The position numbers and the translations under genes are program-made. Under the pieces are notes generated by a model. It was not told where the DNA came from. It saw only the letters and a program-made list of their open reading frames with translations, and did not search any database. From positions 7,827,501 through 7,891,500 of the forward strand of contig CM029120.1 in assembly GCA_016859345.1 (NCBI GenBank): 64,000 nucleotides of DNA, read 5' to 3'. The first letter of the stretch is position 1. Every line of letters starts with the position of its first letter. The stretch comes from Istiophorus platypterus. Lineage: Eukaryota; Chordata; Actinopteri; Istiophoriformes; Istiophoridae. Positions 1 through 53,100 of the stretch are shown one piece after another.

Positions 1-42586
<42,586 letters not shown>

Positions 42587-42914
42587 TCTGCAGCTCCGAC
42601 ACACAAAAGAGGAGGACTGGGCTCTGCTCGGCGGGAGATGGCATAGCTCCCCCTTGCTCCCGGCTCCAGCGCTTTCCCCCGGACTTGATGGCTCTTTTTC
42701 TTTCTCCCCTCTTTTTTTTTTTTCCCTTTGGCTGATGCGCGCTGTCGACGGTGATTTGTCGGCGTTTGGACGTTTCGCCTCTCACCTTTTCAAAGTTTTA
42801 GTGTCAACAGTAAGAGACGCGCTGGTGGAGGAGAGAGGAGAGATGAGCGCTCGCAGCTTAGAGCGGTCGCCCCGCTTCTGTCAGTCTCTGCTGGAGGAAA
42901 GCACACCAGCTGTG

Positions 42915-42916
<2 letters not shown>

Positions 42917-42948
<32 letters not shown>

Positions 42949-42994
42949 TACTGTGTGTGTAGGTGTGTGTGTGTGTGTGTGTGTCTGTGTCTGT
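42917..42994. repeat. imperfect (GT)n microsatellite upstream of grin3b
   Basis: Two GT runs separated by GCGTTACT. They lie about 330-410 nt upstream of the start codon, probably in or near the proximal promoter. Length changes here could affect expression (inference). Confidence 0.93.
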
Positions 42995-43666
42995 GCATGC
43001 GCCTGCCCGCCAATAATCTAACCTCTCACGGAGCCTGCCTCTTGTTGAATTTTAATGAAAATTTGTCGGGTAACATTTCCTTCCGCTTCTCCGGGTCCCA
43101 GAGAGAATTTTCACTTAATGTTTTCATTCAGAACTGAAACTACAAGGAATCGTAGATGTTTCCTTCTAATTATTTCATGACTCTTTAAAGATAGATAGTC
43201 CAATACAAACATTAGTTTGCTCCTGGTATACAAGATTTTTACTCCTGTATTTGTGCATTTTAATGGAGGAAAAACTCACGGGGCATATCTCTCTATTTTT
43301 CATTAATACTTTGCCCTGAGGCAAGCAGAAATCTATCTGAAACACACACACAAACGCACAAATACGCGCACATGCGCGCAGGCACTGAGCGCAAGACGAA
43401 ATCAGCTGCTCTAAGTTTCATAAAAAACAGATTCGAAGACCCAAAGAGAAAAGTTTCTGCAAACTAGACGCTGTTGGGAAGGCTGGACTTTTACAGTGTG
43501 AGGTAACGGGCCACTTCTTAAGCACCTCCTCGCCGCCGGTGTGCCTGCCAGGTTGGCCGACACAAAAGCTAATAGCCTTGCTGAAATCTCAATTTTCCCC
43601 AGAGATTTATTCCCACTTCCTTCCCGCCGTCCAACTAGAACATTATCCGTTGTGTAACCACATCTT

Positions 43667-43687
43667 TTCAGCACCATGGACAGCGCC
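43667..43687 (+). promoter_or_regulatory. RE1/NRSE element, probable REST (NRSF) binding site
   Basis: The plus strand reads TTCAGCACC, then AT, then GGACAGCGCC. The canonical 21-nt RE1 is TTCAGCACC-NN-GGACAGCGCC, so every constrained position matches and the two spacer bases are free. REST binds this element and recruits co-repressors to silence neuronal genes in non-neuronal cells; NMDA receptor subunit genes are classical targets. The site is about 1.08 kb upstream of the grin3b start codon. RE1 works in either orientation. A motif this long is very unlikely by chance in 64 kb. Confidence 0.85.
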
Positions 43688-43699
43688 AGTGCCATAAAA

Positions 43700-44990
43700 G
43701 AGATCTACTGCGCATGCTAATTTGGCTTCATGGAAGAGACAGCAACCCGGGCCTACCTTCATTCATCCTGCAGTCACCATCTCTTCCCCCTCATCTAATT
43801 TTATACGTCATGAGTAAATCTCCAATTTCCGCCAAGCGAAACCTGGCAAGTGGCGTGTGGTTCTCGGTGGTCCCCGCATCCCCTTTCCCTGATAATTCCT
43901 TGTTTTCCAGACACCGGTAACGCTCCGAATGCGTATCTCCCCTCTTTGTTTCTGCCTCGGCTTTACTTTCTCACTCTCTGCGGATTTGGCATGGTGGTGG
44001 GCTCCCGGGGCCATTTCAGGCTGAGGTCTGACATATAAAGGATTCTCCCGCGGACCCTGCAGATAGAGGTATCACTTGCCTTTCCCGGTGTCTCTCTCAC
44101 ACACTAACATTCCCGGGGATCAGCGAGCCATTTCACAGCCTGCTGGGTGACCTAGTGTGATACTGGTGCGGTTTACTGACAAATCTAAAGACAGTTGGGC
44201 AAAAAGTGTTTTCTTACCTCTTCTCCTTCTCCTCATGCTCTACTTGCTTGATATACAGAGAAAAGATGGAAACCAACACTGTGGGCTTTTGTTCCGCTGC
44301 AGTAAACAGCAGCATTAAACTTGCAAGGCTCTTTACAAACTATCCCTCAGGTACCTGTTGAAGCCGGGCCGGATGGAGTGCAAATCTAAGTGTCTCCAAA
44401 TGTATTTCTGTCTCCTTATGTTTTGAAATGAGGTGATTACTTGGGCAAGTTAAGTTTGTCACAGGGTGCCTTATACAAAATGTGTAACTGTCTGAATGCG
44501 CCAGGCTGTTTCATAACCAAGCTGTTAAGTTTTATCCACAAATACTAAAAAAAAAAATCCAATCTTCTTACCTTATAATCATCTTTGGCGTCATCAGGCT
44601 TATCTGATGGCACCGGATGCTTATCAGATTCATTTGACGAAAAGAAAAGGAGAGCTTGGATTCTTTTTGTCTCCTTATCAATAACAGGACAAAGAGGATG
44701 ATATGTTTAACCGCTTTAATCAAGTGAGATAGATTTTATGGTAACTGTGACTCTTAACTCACATGACAGTATAGGGGAAAATAATAAGACATAGGGTAGA
44801 AATGGTACACACGGGAATTTTTTTCAGTGAATAGATACAGGGGAAAGAAACTAAATAAACCCAGGCAACTTTCTGCGTTAATTGGTCATAAGATATACAA
44901 TCTGAATCACAAATAGAGGCAAACACCACATGCTTATAATATTTACCATCTTATTAGTAATCTTTGGAGTCTTTATTGAACACACCCATT
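43700..44990. other. 5' flank of grin3b, no gene seen
   Basis: Unique sequence with moderate GC near 43700-44150 (including GCGCATGCTAATTTGG at about 43711) and AT-rich DNA beyond. The open frames (43714-43920, 43808-44014) have no family motifs. Confidence 0.5.
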
Positions 44991-44998
44991 AGACATTC

Positions 44999-46160
44999 AC
45001 AGTGCTGGTGGAAAAAGTAAATGAGCCCTTGGATTTATTAACTGGTTGAGCCTCCTTTGGCAGCAATAACTTAAAACAAATGCTTGTTGTAGCCGTTCAT
45101 CAGACCTGGAGAATGTTCAGGAGGAATTTTCGACCATTCTTCCCACAGAACTGCTTCAGATCAGCCATATTTTTCTTAGGATGTCTGGTGTGAATGGCTC
45201 CCTGAGCTCATCTCACAACATCTCTATCAGGTTAAGGCGTGGGCTCTGACTGGGCCACTCCAAAAAGGTGGGATTCTTTGTCTGAAGTCAAGATATACTT
45301 CATTGTTTGGGGTCATCGTCCTGCAGCATCACCCGACTCCCATTGACCTTTAGCAGGCAGGCAGACACTCTGACATTATCCTGTTAGATATGTTGATTAA
45401 TTTGTGCATTAATTTCCCCCTCAATGATGGCGAGCGGTCCAGGCCCAGAGGCAGCAAAGCCCCAAATCATGGTTCTCCCTCCACCATACTTCACTTTTGG
45501 GATGATGTTTTCATAATGATATGCAGGCCTCTTTTCATGCCATATGCGGTGCTGCATATTAACCCGTAAACAATGTTACCCTGGGCTTCTTTTTCACCCT
45601 ACTGATCATTCTGTCTTGTGCCTTTGGACTCACCTGCGCTGAGCACCCACTTCTAGGTAGAGTAGCCTTGCTACTAAATCGTCTCCATTTATTCAGCATA
45701 CCTGTGGACTGATGAATTTCTAAACTCTTTGAAAGTACTTTGTAAACCTTTGACTGTAAGTTTTCTGATATCTTTTTTCTGTCAAGCATGGGTCACGTCA
45801 GCAGATTCTTCTCGTGAATAGCAAACGAACAATGTTTGAGCGATTTTTATATGTCAGAGTATCGTTAACCCATAACTCCAGTCCGGTTTCATTGATTGAC
45901 TCAAGGTTTTCTGACGCCTGACTCCAATTAGGTTTTCTTTGATGTTGTTAGCCTAGAGGTTCACATTTTTTCCATTCTACACTGTAAGTGTTTGAATGAC
46001 GTTTTCAATATGGACAAAAACAATACAATGACTTATGTGTCAGTAGTTAAACTAGATTGAGTTTGTTCCTGATTGCAACTTAGACGTCAATCTAACCTTA
46101 TTTTTTATACATAAATGCATATAATTTGAAAAGGTTCACTTGCTTTTTCTGGCTACTATG
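44999..46160 (-). mobile_element. Tc1/mariner-like transposon with internal deletion
   Basis: The ends are degenerate inverted repeats: left CAGTGCTGGTGGAAAAAGTA, and right (reverse complement) CATAGTAGCCAGAAAAAGCA. Both continue into AATGAGCCCTT / AAGTGAACCTTT, the signature of a fish Tc1 family. The element is about 1.16 kb. The minus strand encodes the start of a Tc1 transposase at 45559-45789 and a catalytic-domain remnant at about 45180-45540. The two parts are joined abruptly near 45550, suggesting loss of a few hundred internal bases. Flanking TA duplications are not intact. It is non-autonomous and decayed. Confidence 0.85.
45559..45789 (-). pseudogene. Tc1-like transposase N-terminal fragment
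   Basis: The 76-codon open frame begins MLDRKKISENLQSKVYK and contains SLEIHQST, KWRRFSSKATLPRSG and AQDRMISRVKKKPRVT, matching the paired-like helix-turn-helix DNA-binding region and the GRPR-like basic motif (here decayed to RSGCSA) of Tc1 transposases. The catalytic DDE domain does not follow in frame. It is a dead remnant. Confidence 0.85.
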
Positions 46161-46569
46161 ATGTTCTTAAGGGGGCCATCTTACCTCAAAGCCTCTAAAA
46201 TTTACATATTGCTCTAGAAAATATAAATAAATCACTTAAAAAGACACACAGAATGGCTAAGAGCATAGAATAAAACATTTCAAAATCAAATCCACCATGA
46301 CAATGAAAAGAACTGTGAAATAAATTATATGCATTGTTAAGTATAGACAGAACTTCGGGCTGGTAAGTGGCAGTATGATGAATTGAAACACTGAGAATAG
46401 ATATTTTTCAGCAGTCGGCATAAGCGCAGCCTAGCAAGGGTACACTCAGATGTAATTTTATTTTTTGGACAAGGTGACTGTTTCCACTTGTTGCTCTTTT
46501 GCATGGATATAAGGCCAATTTTCAAGAATAGAATGATAGTACAATTACATTTCAGCAGCACAATACACT

Positions 46570-46870
46570 CCAGGAGGAGGACCATTATTAAGGGTCTCAA
46601 GTGTGATCACAAGCCCCTTTGGTGCCCAGTCACTGCATAGGGAGAGGGAGGGCTGGGATATGTCCTTACTTTGTCCCCAAAGGTTGTATACAGGTGTCCC
46701 ACATGCACATTTTATCAGTATTACTGTTTCCTATTAACAGCTTCTCCCCCTTGGGTCTATTTGTTTTGATTATGTACATTGTAAGGGATTAATATGGAGA
46801 ATAGGATTAAGCAGGCATCAGAAACCCAATTAAAGTAGCCCTTCATCTTTGCTCGCAGGGGCCGTGTCTT
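46570..46870. promoter_or_regulatory. candidate conserved non-coding block upstream of grin3b
   Basis: A unique block with CCTATTAACAGC, GATTATGTACATTG, GGGATTAATATGG, AGGATTAAGC (OTX/PITX-like TAAGC core) and CCCAATTAAAG within 150 nt. No ORF or repeat is seen. Its position about 4 kb upstream would suit a distal enhancer. Tentative. Confidence 0.25.
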
Positions 46871-47343
46871 TCTTTCAGTGTGTGAGATCACTCCTCCTGT
46901 TCACTCATCACCTCCTGCCCTCTATTTGTTCTGCGCCTCCTTCTACCTGCCCTCTGTCTTTGCATTTTAAATGTGCGCACATCCTCTCTTCATCCGTTTC
47001 CCTTTCGTTTATCTGCCCAGCTCCACCTATTTCCTCCTGCCTTCGTCTTTATCCCTTCCTCCTCTGATCTTTTCCTCGTGCTCCCTCATTCTCTCCCTTT
47101 CATATTTTGCGTCTCTTTGAGGAAGGCAGCACGTTTGCTATTTGCTCCCAAACATACAACCCCCACCATTAAACCACATCAATGATTCATTCCCGAGCCG
47201 AAACTGCAATTACACTGGTAAAAGACTGCTGGAGAACTTAGTGGTTCAGCTGAGGGATGAGCCAACAACAACTGCCAATTTGACTAAGGGTGAGTGCTCC
47301 CTTGTGAGGAGGAACAGTCAGCGTCTGTGCATGTGTGCATCTC

Positions 47344-47344
<1 letters not shown>
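46871..47344. other. CT-biased unique sequence, no gene seen
   Basis: Plus-strand C/T enrichment at about 46870-47120 yields Ser/Pro/Leu-rich open frames without motifs. The rest is unremarkable. Confidence 0.5.

Positions 47345-47414
<70 letters not shown>
47345..47414. repeat. (GT)35 microsatellite
   Basis: A perfect GT run of about 70 nt. Confidence 0.95.
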
Positions 47415-47416
<2 letters not shown>

Positions 47417-48540
47417 GACTGCGTGTGTGTGTAAATGTAATCCTAAATAATCTGGCAGTACAGACCCAGGTAGCCCAGAGGCTGTTGAAATGCCAGGAAG
47501 CTGTGAGTTAGTATTCCTGGCATGGCAATAAGGGCACTAATATCACCTTTTAGCACAATGCTCACTAACAGGGAGTAAGACAGAGAGAAAGAAAGGGGAG
47601 AAAAGAAAAAAGAAATAAAAGAGACAAATATCAAGTGTAGCAGATCTGGAAATGGTTGTCGAGAGCACGAGAAAGAACACAAGTGTGGAGAAGTGGGAAT
47701 GTTTGGGGAAGGTTTGCCGTCAGCGTGGGCTGTGTCTTGAGTTGAAACAAATTAACGACACGAGTTCATTCCTCTCAGTTCCTTTCACTCTCTGCTCCCC
47801 CTGATGTACAAAGACACTGGTCTATAGAGGGAGACTTATCTGGGAGCAACAGCAGCACCCTGCATTTGTGTGTGTGTCTTTGTGTGCAAGTATGTGCGTG
47901 CCTCTGTTTGTCAAGTGGGTTTGTGTGCACTGTATTGCCTGTATCTGTGAGTGGACGTGTGCACTGTGTATGGAAACATGCATGTGTGCGGCGACGTGCA
48001 CGCATTGTGAGAGCTTTCGTGCGCGTGCGTGCCCCCATTTTGTGTCTTGCTATTGTGGATTTCTGAAGACTGGTATGAATACTGTTATGTTTGAATGTGA
48101 AAGACACTGACTCACACACTGATATTTATTTTGTTGTTAGATGTTTCATGGGTATTGAATAATTCCCTAATTCTCTCTTTTGAAGGGAGTTGAAAAATAT
48201 ATAGCTATGTGCTTTTTATTTATTTATTTATTTTTGCTTTTTTCTTACATCAGTTTCTGTCAGTCACTTGGTCCACCACGTTAGTCCAGCCAAAAAAATC
48301 TCAATAACCGTTGTTAAAGTTTGTATTAACATTCATGGTGTCTTGAGGATTTTACCTAGCACATCCAGCAGGTCAACGTTTTCAGTTATCCAGTAAAATC
48401 TACTGGTTCTGCTGGCACAAAAATTTTTCACGGTTCCCAGACTGAAGTATTCTTTGCTGATCTTTCAGCGCTACCATACCATGAAGCTTACATTCAATTA
48501 AATCATAGAACCATAACATATTGTACATTAGCTCAAGTCC
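47415..48540. other. non-coding stretch, no gene seen
   Basis: It includes a purine-rich run (47575-47640), a TG-rich segment (47865-48030) and a TTTA repeat near 48218-48234. No exon or element was recognised. Confidence 0.5.
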
Positions 48541-50108
48541 CTTTACAGAGTAAGGTGGGCGGCAGTCTGCCTCGACCAGTTAGGTTGATAGGAGAGAGAT
48601 GGAGGACAGACAGAAAGAGGGGGGAGAGGGGGAGATAGAAGAGAGAGAAAGACAAGGAACAGCTGTATATGCTGTTGTATTCAAGCACTGTCAGACCAGT
48701 TGTTATAATGATGATAATAATAATAGTAATACTTATATAGTAGGTGTAATAATGTCATTAATAATAACAAGAGCAATGATCGCAGCACCAATTCAATAAT
48801 AAGGAAAAGAAACTATCATAAAAGTAATAATGATGACGATGAGTGATGAGGGGTCTCGGCAGAACTGGATCCTGCAGCCCCAGTCAGAGATACCTACAGA
48901 ATGAGGACAGGGAGAGAGAGGATACAAAGTTAATGAAATGCATTATTGTATATAAATCCACAGGGAGGAAGAGAGAAAGAGAGGGGGGGGGTGTGCTCAG
49001 TGCATCATGGGAATTCCCCTGCCAGCCTTTGCCTAAGGGAGGGTTCAGGGATTACCTGAGCAGGCCAAGCTTTATCAAAGAGGAAAGTTTTAAGCTTAAT
49101 CTTTAACGTAGAGACGGTGCCTGCCCCCCCCCCCACCCCCGAACCTAAACTGGGAGCTGGTTCCACGGGAGAGGAGCCTGATAGCTGAAGGTTCTGCCTT
49201 CAGGGAGGAAATGCAGTTGTGGGAAGTGCTGATGAATTTTTTATCTAATAGTAACAATTTTATTTGCAAAGAAGCTCATGGAGTCAATACTACTGAAAGC
49301 TATAGGAATACATGGCTCAAAAGAGCTCTGGCTCTCTGTCAGCCTGGCTACAGCGCTGAAAAGAAACCTGGGGTTGTTCATATTTCCTTTGGTTTCGTTC
49401 TGGCATTGCAGAGGGTTTTTTTTTTTTGTCATTTGTTGTCACGTATATATGTTATCTTTCCAGGCAAAGCCAAATTCTTTTAGAATTCCCTTTTCAGCTT
49501 TCACAATTGCTGCTTAAAAGTACGCATTTGTGAATTTTACCACAGAACTAGCGTCCTTCCTTCTTTTTCAAAGGGGCAACAGTGTGGAGTGTCGTACGCA
49601 GTGAGGCTGCAGCACTATCAACAAGATGATCAACTTGTTTAGGAGTTAGGCTGAAATAGCTCTGTGTATTGACACATGTCATTGGAGTGAATAACAATGG
49701 AATTTCTTTCCTTAACTTTGCTTGCAGCGTTATAAGATAGAAAAAAAAAATGACCTTACAGTATGTGTCCACTGTGCTGTGTAGTCCATTATTGTTAACT
49801 TGAATTTTTACTAAAAAGAGACAACAGAGAGTTTTGAGGAAAATATCCAGTGTTCAATTTCCAAGCCAACGTGTCAATTTAAAAACCAGATTGAGAGTGT
49901 GATTAAAAGAGTGAGTGGGTTGATTTACCTTTTGAGGATAGCCAATTAACTCAAATAGTGAATTAATTAAATGCAGGACTGCGGCTGTTGCTGTTAACAT
50001 CTACATGAATCTTGAATTCACCCACTATAATTACTTAATCCATACTTAGCACCAAGTCAGATAAAAAGTGAGAGAATTCAGATAAAAACTCTGAGTAATG
50101 GGAAGATG
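48541..50108 (-). mobile_element. LINE L2-like retrotransposon, 3' part, internally deleted
   Basis: Read on the minus strand this carries phrases of the common fish L2-type LINE. The 3' untranslated part has CTGGTCGAGGCAGACTGCCG and AT-rich (TTATTA)n around 48706-48800. The reverse transcriptase C-terminal region is represented by plus-strand phrases AACTGGGAGCTGGTTCCACG and GAGGAGCCTGATAGCTGAAG. At about 49210 the sequence jumps to an inter-domain region (GAAGCTCATGGAGTCAATAC, GCTACAGCGCTGAAAAGAAA), so most of the RT core is missing. All frames carry stops. The element resumes at about 51556 beyond a nested gypsy fragment. Confidence 0.7.
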
Positions 50109-50306
50109 GAACAGGTTTTTGTCTGTAACAGTTCTGAGAATCACTCACTCCTAGCAGCTGTCTCCCACCCCCACCCCCACTCCGATGTGAACTACACGGT
50201 AAGTATTTCTAAGATCCATTGTAGGGAAGATTGTGGCACCCTGCGACAGTTCAGCATCAGTGGATAATAATGGAAGGGGGGTACCTGTTCTTGAGAGTGA
50301 CATCGT

Positions 50307-50951
50307 TTAGGCCCCAGTGGTCAATGCACAGCCGAAGACTCTTATCTTACTTGTCCGCAAAAAAGAAACCGGCTCCAGCAGGTGAAGAGGAGGGAGCCGG
50401 GTGCTCTGGACGTGCTGGCTCATTGTCCCCAGCTCCGAGGAAGATAGACAGAAGAGGCAACTCTTAGGAAATGAATCCTTGAGGAGGACAATGGTACAGT
50501 CATATGGACGAGGAGGAGGCAGGGACATAGCACGGGCCTTTTTAAACTCTTCCTTTAGATCCAGCACGACATAGGGAACAACAGTTCGGTCGGGAAACTT
50601 GAGGGGGGAATCAGAGGACTTGGGGGAGACAGTTGGAAATGCCGACATGATGGGTGACACAGAGGACTCAAACCCAGGATGAGCCAAGCCTATTAGGAAA
50701 TAGGCTGCCCCCGGTGGACAGGAGTTCTCTCGAGTCAGTTCCTTTCCTTCCTTGTCAATCTTAATGGCCATAGCAATGAGGGAATCGAAGTCAGTAGGTA
50801 GGTCAAGTGGGGGCAGTTGATCCTTTATTTCATCTGAAAGGCTGTGTAGGAAAGTGTCAGACAAGGTGTTCCATTTACTGTCAACTGCTAGGATATGAAA
50901 GCGGATGGCATTATCGTCCACCCTGCTGTTGCTCTGCCGGGGTGCCAGCAA
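50307..50951 (-). pseudogene. Ty3/gypsy Gag C-terminal plus RT-start fragment
   Basis: A 214-codon open frame with the Gag-type segment RFHILAVDSKWNTLSDTFLH...DQLPPLDLP, then after a deleted middle DLKEEFKKA...PPPRPYDCTIVLL, which resembles the leader of the gypsy reverse transcriptase. The palm motif (YxDD) and integrase are absent. Its fused order shows a large internal deletion. Confidence 0.65.
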
Positions 50952-51421
50952 ACGTCTTCTTCAAAACTCCAGGAAAAGAGGCTACAGCCTGACATGTACG
51001 TGACTGCTTATCCCATCTGGCAGTGGCCCACTCTCGTGCTCTCCCCGTGAGGTTTGTAATCATGAAAGCAACATGAGATGATTCAGTGGGATAAGACCAG
51101 GGCCCCGGCTCAAACAGAGAGCAGAGAGTCAGGAATGAGTGGCAAGTGTCAAGGTCGCCATCATACCTCTCAACGGGCGGGGCCCATGGTTCATGGTGTG
51201 GAACAAACGGGGTTTCGGGTGATGCGGCAGAGGCAGGGGCGGACACGATGACCGCCGCTGGAACTTGGGGATTTAGGCTGGCAAAGCATTTGCTGGGTTT
51301 GGGTGGTGAGAGCGTGGGGCTGGTCTGTCAAGGTAGTTTGGGCAGCATTTATTGAACGTGTAGTCCCGGGCCCTGGGAGTGGAGAGTAGGCTGAAGAGCC
51401 AGGCATGGCCAGATGGTACAA
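50911..51421 (-). pseudogene. Ty3/gypsy Gag fragment (N-terminal half)
   Basis: Open stretches at 51421-51191 and 51246-50911 give the N-terminal region and the capsid-like core: FVPHHEPWAPPVERYDGDLD, SLFEPGPW, AFMITNLTGRAREWATARWD. The order matches fish gypsy Gag proteins. The frame breaks near 50945, where the next Gag segment (50951-50307) is in another frame. Confidence 0.7.
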
Positions 51422-51555
51422 TTCTAGGATGAACTGAGAAGCTCACAGGAGGCATAAAGTTCAAAACAGTAATGTCCTTACTCAGAAAGAAAGAGGTCAT
51501 ACACAAGTAGTCGATCCGCCACCGACAGGGAGAAGGCAAGTATCCAAAAACCATT

Positions 51556-51836
51556 TTTGATTTATTTAATTTAGGTGGTTAGGTTGATTTATTTAATTTA
51601 GGTGGTCGGCATGCAGACACAGTCTCTGTGGGGTTTGTGTAGTTTTGGGAGGGTGGCGGTTCTAAGGAAACTGCTGCAAAGCACGTAGGACGGAAACTCT
51701 GGCTCCTGTTCTCCAACTCTGGGATTTCACCGCTTTGACTTTCTAATAAACTCCGTCGGATTTCTAGAGATGGACAGTGACATTATCCAAAGTCAGATGA
51801 ATGCTGTTTCTCCTAATCAGACCAAGTCTCTACTAT
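51556..51836 (-). mobile_element. LINE L2-like retrotransposon, 5'-ward part
   Basis: Phrases such as GCAGACACAGTCTCTGTGGG, GGATTTCTAGAGATGGACAG and TCTCCTAATCAGACCAAGTC follow the L2 consensus order on the other side of the gypsy insertion. Too diverged to encode protein. Confidence 0.55.
51557..51606. repeat. two tandem copies of a 27-bp unit
   Basis: TTGATTTATTTAATTTAGG followed by TGGT occurs at 51557 and 51584. It lies at the junction where L2 sequence resumes next to the gypsy fragment. Confidence 0.85.
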
Positions 51837-51837
51837 T

Positions 51838-52110
51838 AGATGGATTGCCATGACACTTGGGGCAGATATTCACGTCCTTTCTGTGATAAATCTTATTAAC
51901 TCCCTTAATTTTTCATTTAGCAGCATCATCGGGCACAATTTTAATTTGGTGAGTACTTTGGGTTATGACCAAATACCTACAACTAATGACTTTCCCTACA
52001 ACTTCAGCTGTACTTTGTGTTTAGTTTTGATTTGCAAATATTACCATGAGCATGTCATCATTCTCATTTTGACCGCGTTAGCATGTTGACGCTAACATTT
52101 AAATCTAAGC
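51838..52110 (-). repeat. dispersed fish repeat family D, copy 2
   Basis: Reverse-complement counterpart of 25490-25885. AGATGGATTGCCATGACACT opens the copy, ACTTTGGGTTATGACCAAAT lies in the middle, and GCATGTTGACGCTAACATTT is near its right end. It directly abuts the L2 remnant. Confidence 0.6.
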
Positions 52111-52539
52111 TACAGCATTACAGAGTCACTTACATGACTGGAGACAGTCTTGTTTCATGACATACCACTCCCCAAACCCACCAATGCACAACATTTGTCT
52201 TTGTCAGAAAGGGAGCCAATGCATAAATTTAGAAGAAATTCTGAGAAATTTATCCAAACCTCCGTCATAATCTCTGTTTGCCTTACGCCAACCAAAACCA
52301 AGCAACGCATAACCTTTTGAAGACCAAATATACTACCAGTCATCAGTTTTTCCATCTGCTATCTAAATTTACATATCTCGATGTCTCAGTGTTTCATAGA
52401 ACAGAGGCAAGAACAAACAAACGATTGAAATTTAAAAAAAAAAAAAAAAAAAGGAATCGTGTAATTTTCTTTTTGAATTAGACTCAATTTAAATTTTCGA
52501 CTTCATCCCACTGCTGAATGCACCAGTGACTTTTCAACA

Positions 52540-53080
52540 GCGGAAATTTGAATATTGTCCTGAGAGTTCCTCCCAGCACTGTTGCAGAAGTTGCCGTAGA
52601 TGTGTTGCGCTTGTAGGTTTCTTTGCTTTCAACTTTTGTTCAGTTCATCCCAAACTAGCTTCACAGAGTTTTAAGTCTGGACACTTCGCTGGTCCTCCAT
52701 CATTTGAAGCCACCGTCTAGTTCCTTTCTGCCAATGTTTTGGTTCATATCTCGCTGTAAGTTGAACCACTGACCAACCAGTCTTCCTTTGTTACTTGCCT
52801 TTTTCCTCACCAATATAATAGCAATATATGATACTACTTCCTGCAGTGCAATATTTTCCTAATATTGCATGAGAGGGTGTAGTAACACAGTTTGTTTCAA
52901 CACCGCCTTTGTACAGACAGAGGGTTTGTAAGCAACCAACCAACGTTGTAGGAAAACCTGTAGAAGTATTTTCAGATTAACTTTCAATGCTTAATTTACT
53001 TCCATTGCTGCAGGAAAGCTGCAAGGTAACCAATTTCTTAGTCCCTGAAAAGGCCTGTTTTTATGAAATTTACACAAACT
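52540..53080 (-). mobile_element. Tc1/mariner-like transposon fragment (minus orientation)
   Basis: On the minus strand the segment 52800-52580 preserves decayed counterparts of LQQDNDPKH and WPAQSPDLNPIELVWDEL (the DDE catalytic region of Tc1 transposases). The upstream sequence to about 53075 matches the copy at 8715-9095. Frames are broken and no terminal inverted repeats were found. It is a different family from the element at 45-46 kb. Confidence 0.6.
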
Positions 53081-53100
53081 TTTTTTTTTTTTTTTTTTTT
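53075..53100. repeat. poly(T) tract
   Basis: A run of 20 T on the plus strand adjoining the Tc1 fragment. Confidence 0.9.

Larger units (their letters stand above)
50109..51555 (-). mobile_element. Ty3/gypsy retrotransposon fragment nested in the L2 element
   Basis: The minus strand encodes parts of Gag (PPVERYDGDLDTCHSFLTLC; TGRAREWATARW; LHSLSDEIKDQLPPLD). After a gap, the start of the reverse transcriptase region follows (RPYDCTIVLL; a PAGAGFFF block; CIDHWGLNDVTLKN-type block near 50300). There is a frame change near 50945 and a stop in the RT block. Protease and zinc-knuckle coding are missing, and no LTR or primer-binding site was recognised. L2 sequence appears on both sides, so this insertion is younger than the L2 copy. 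It is not functional. Confidence 0.7.
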
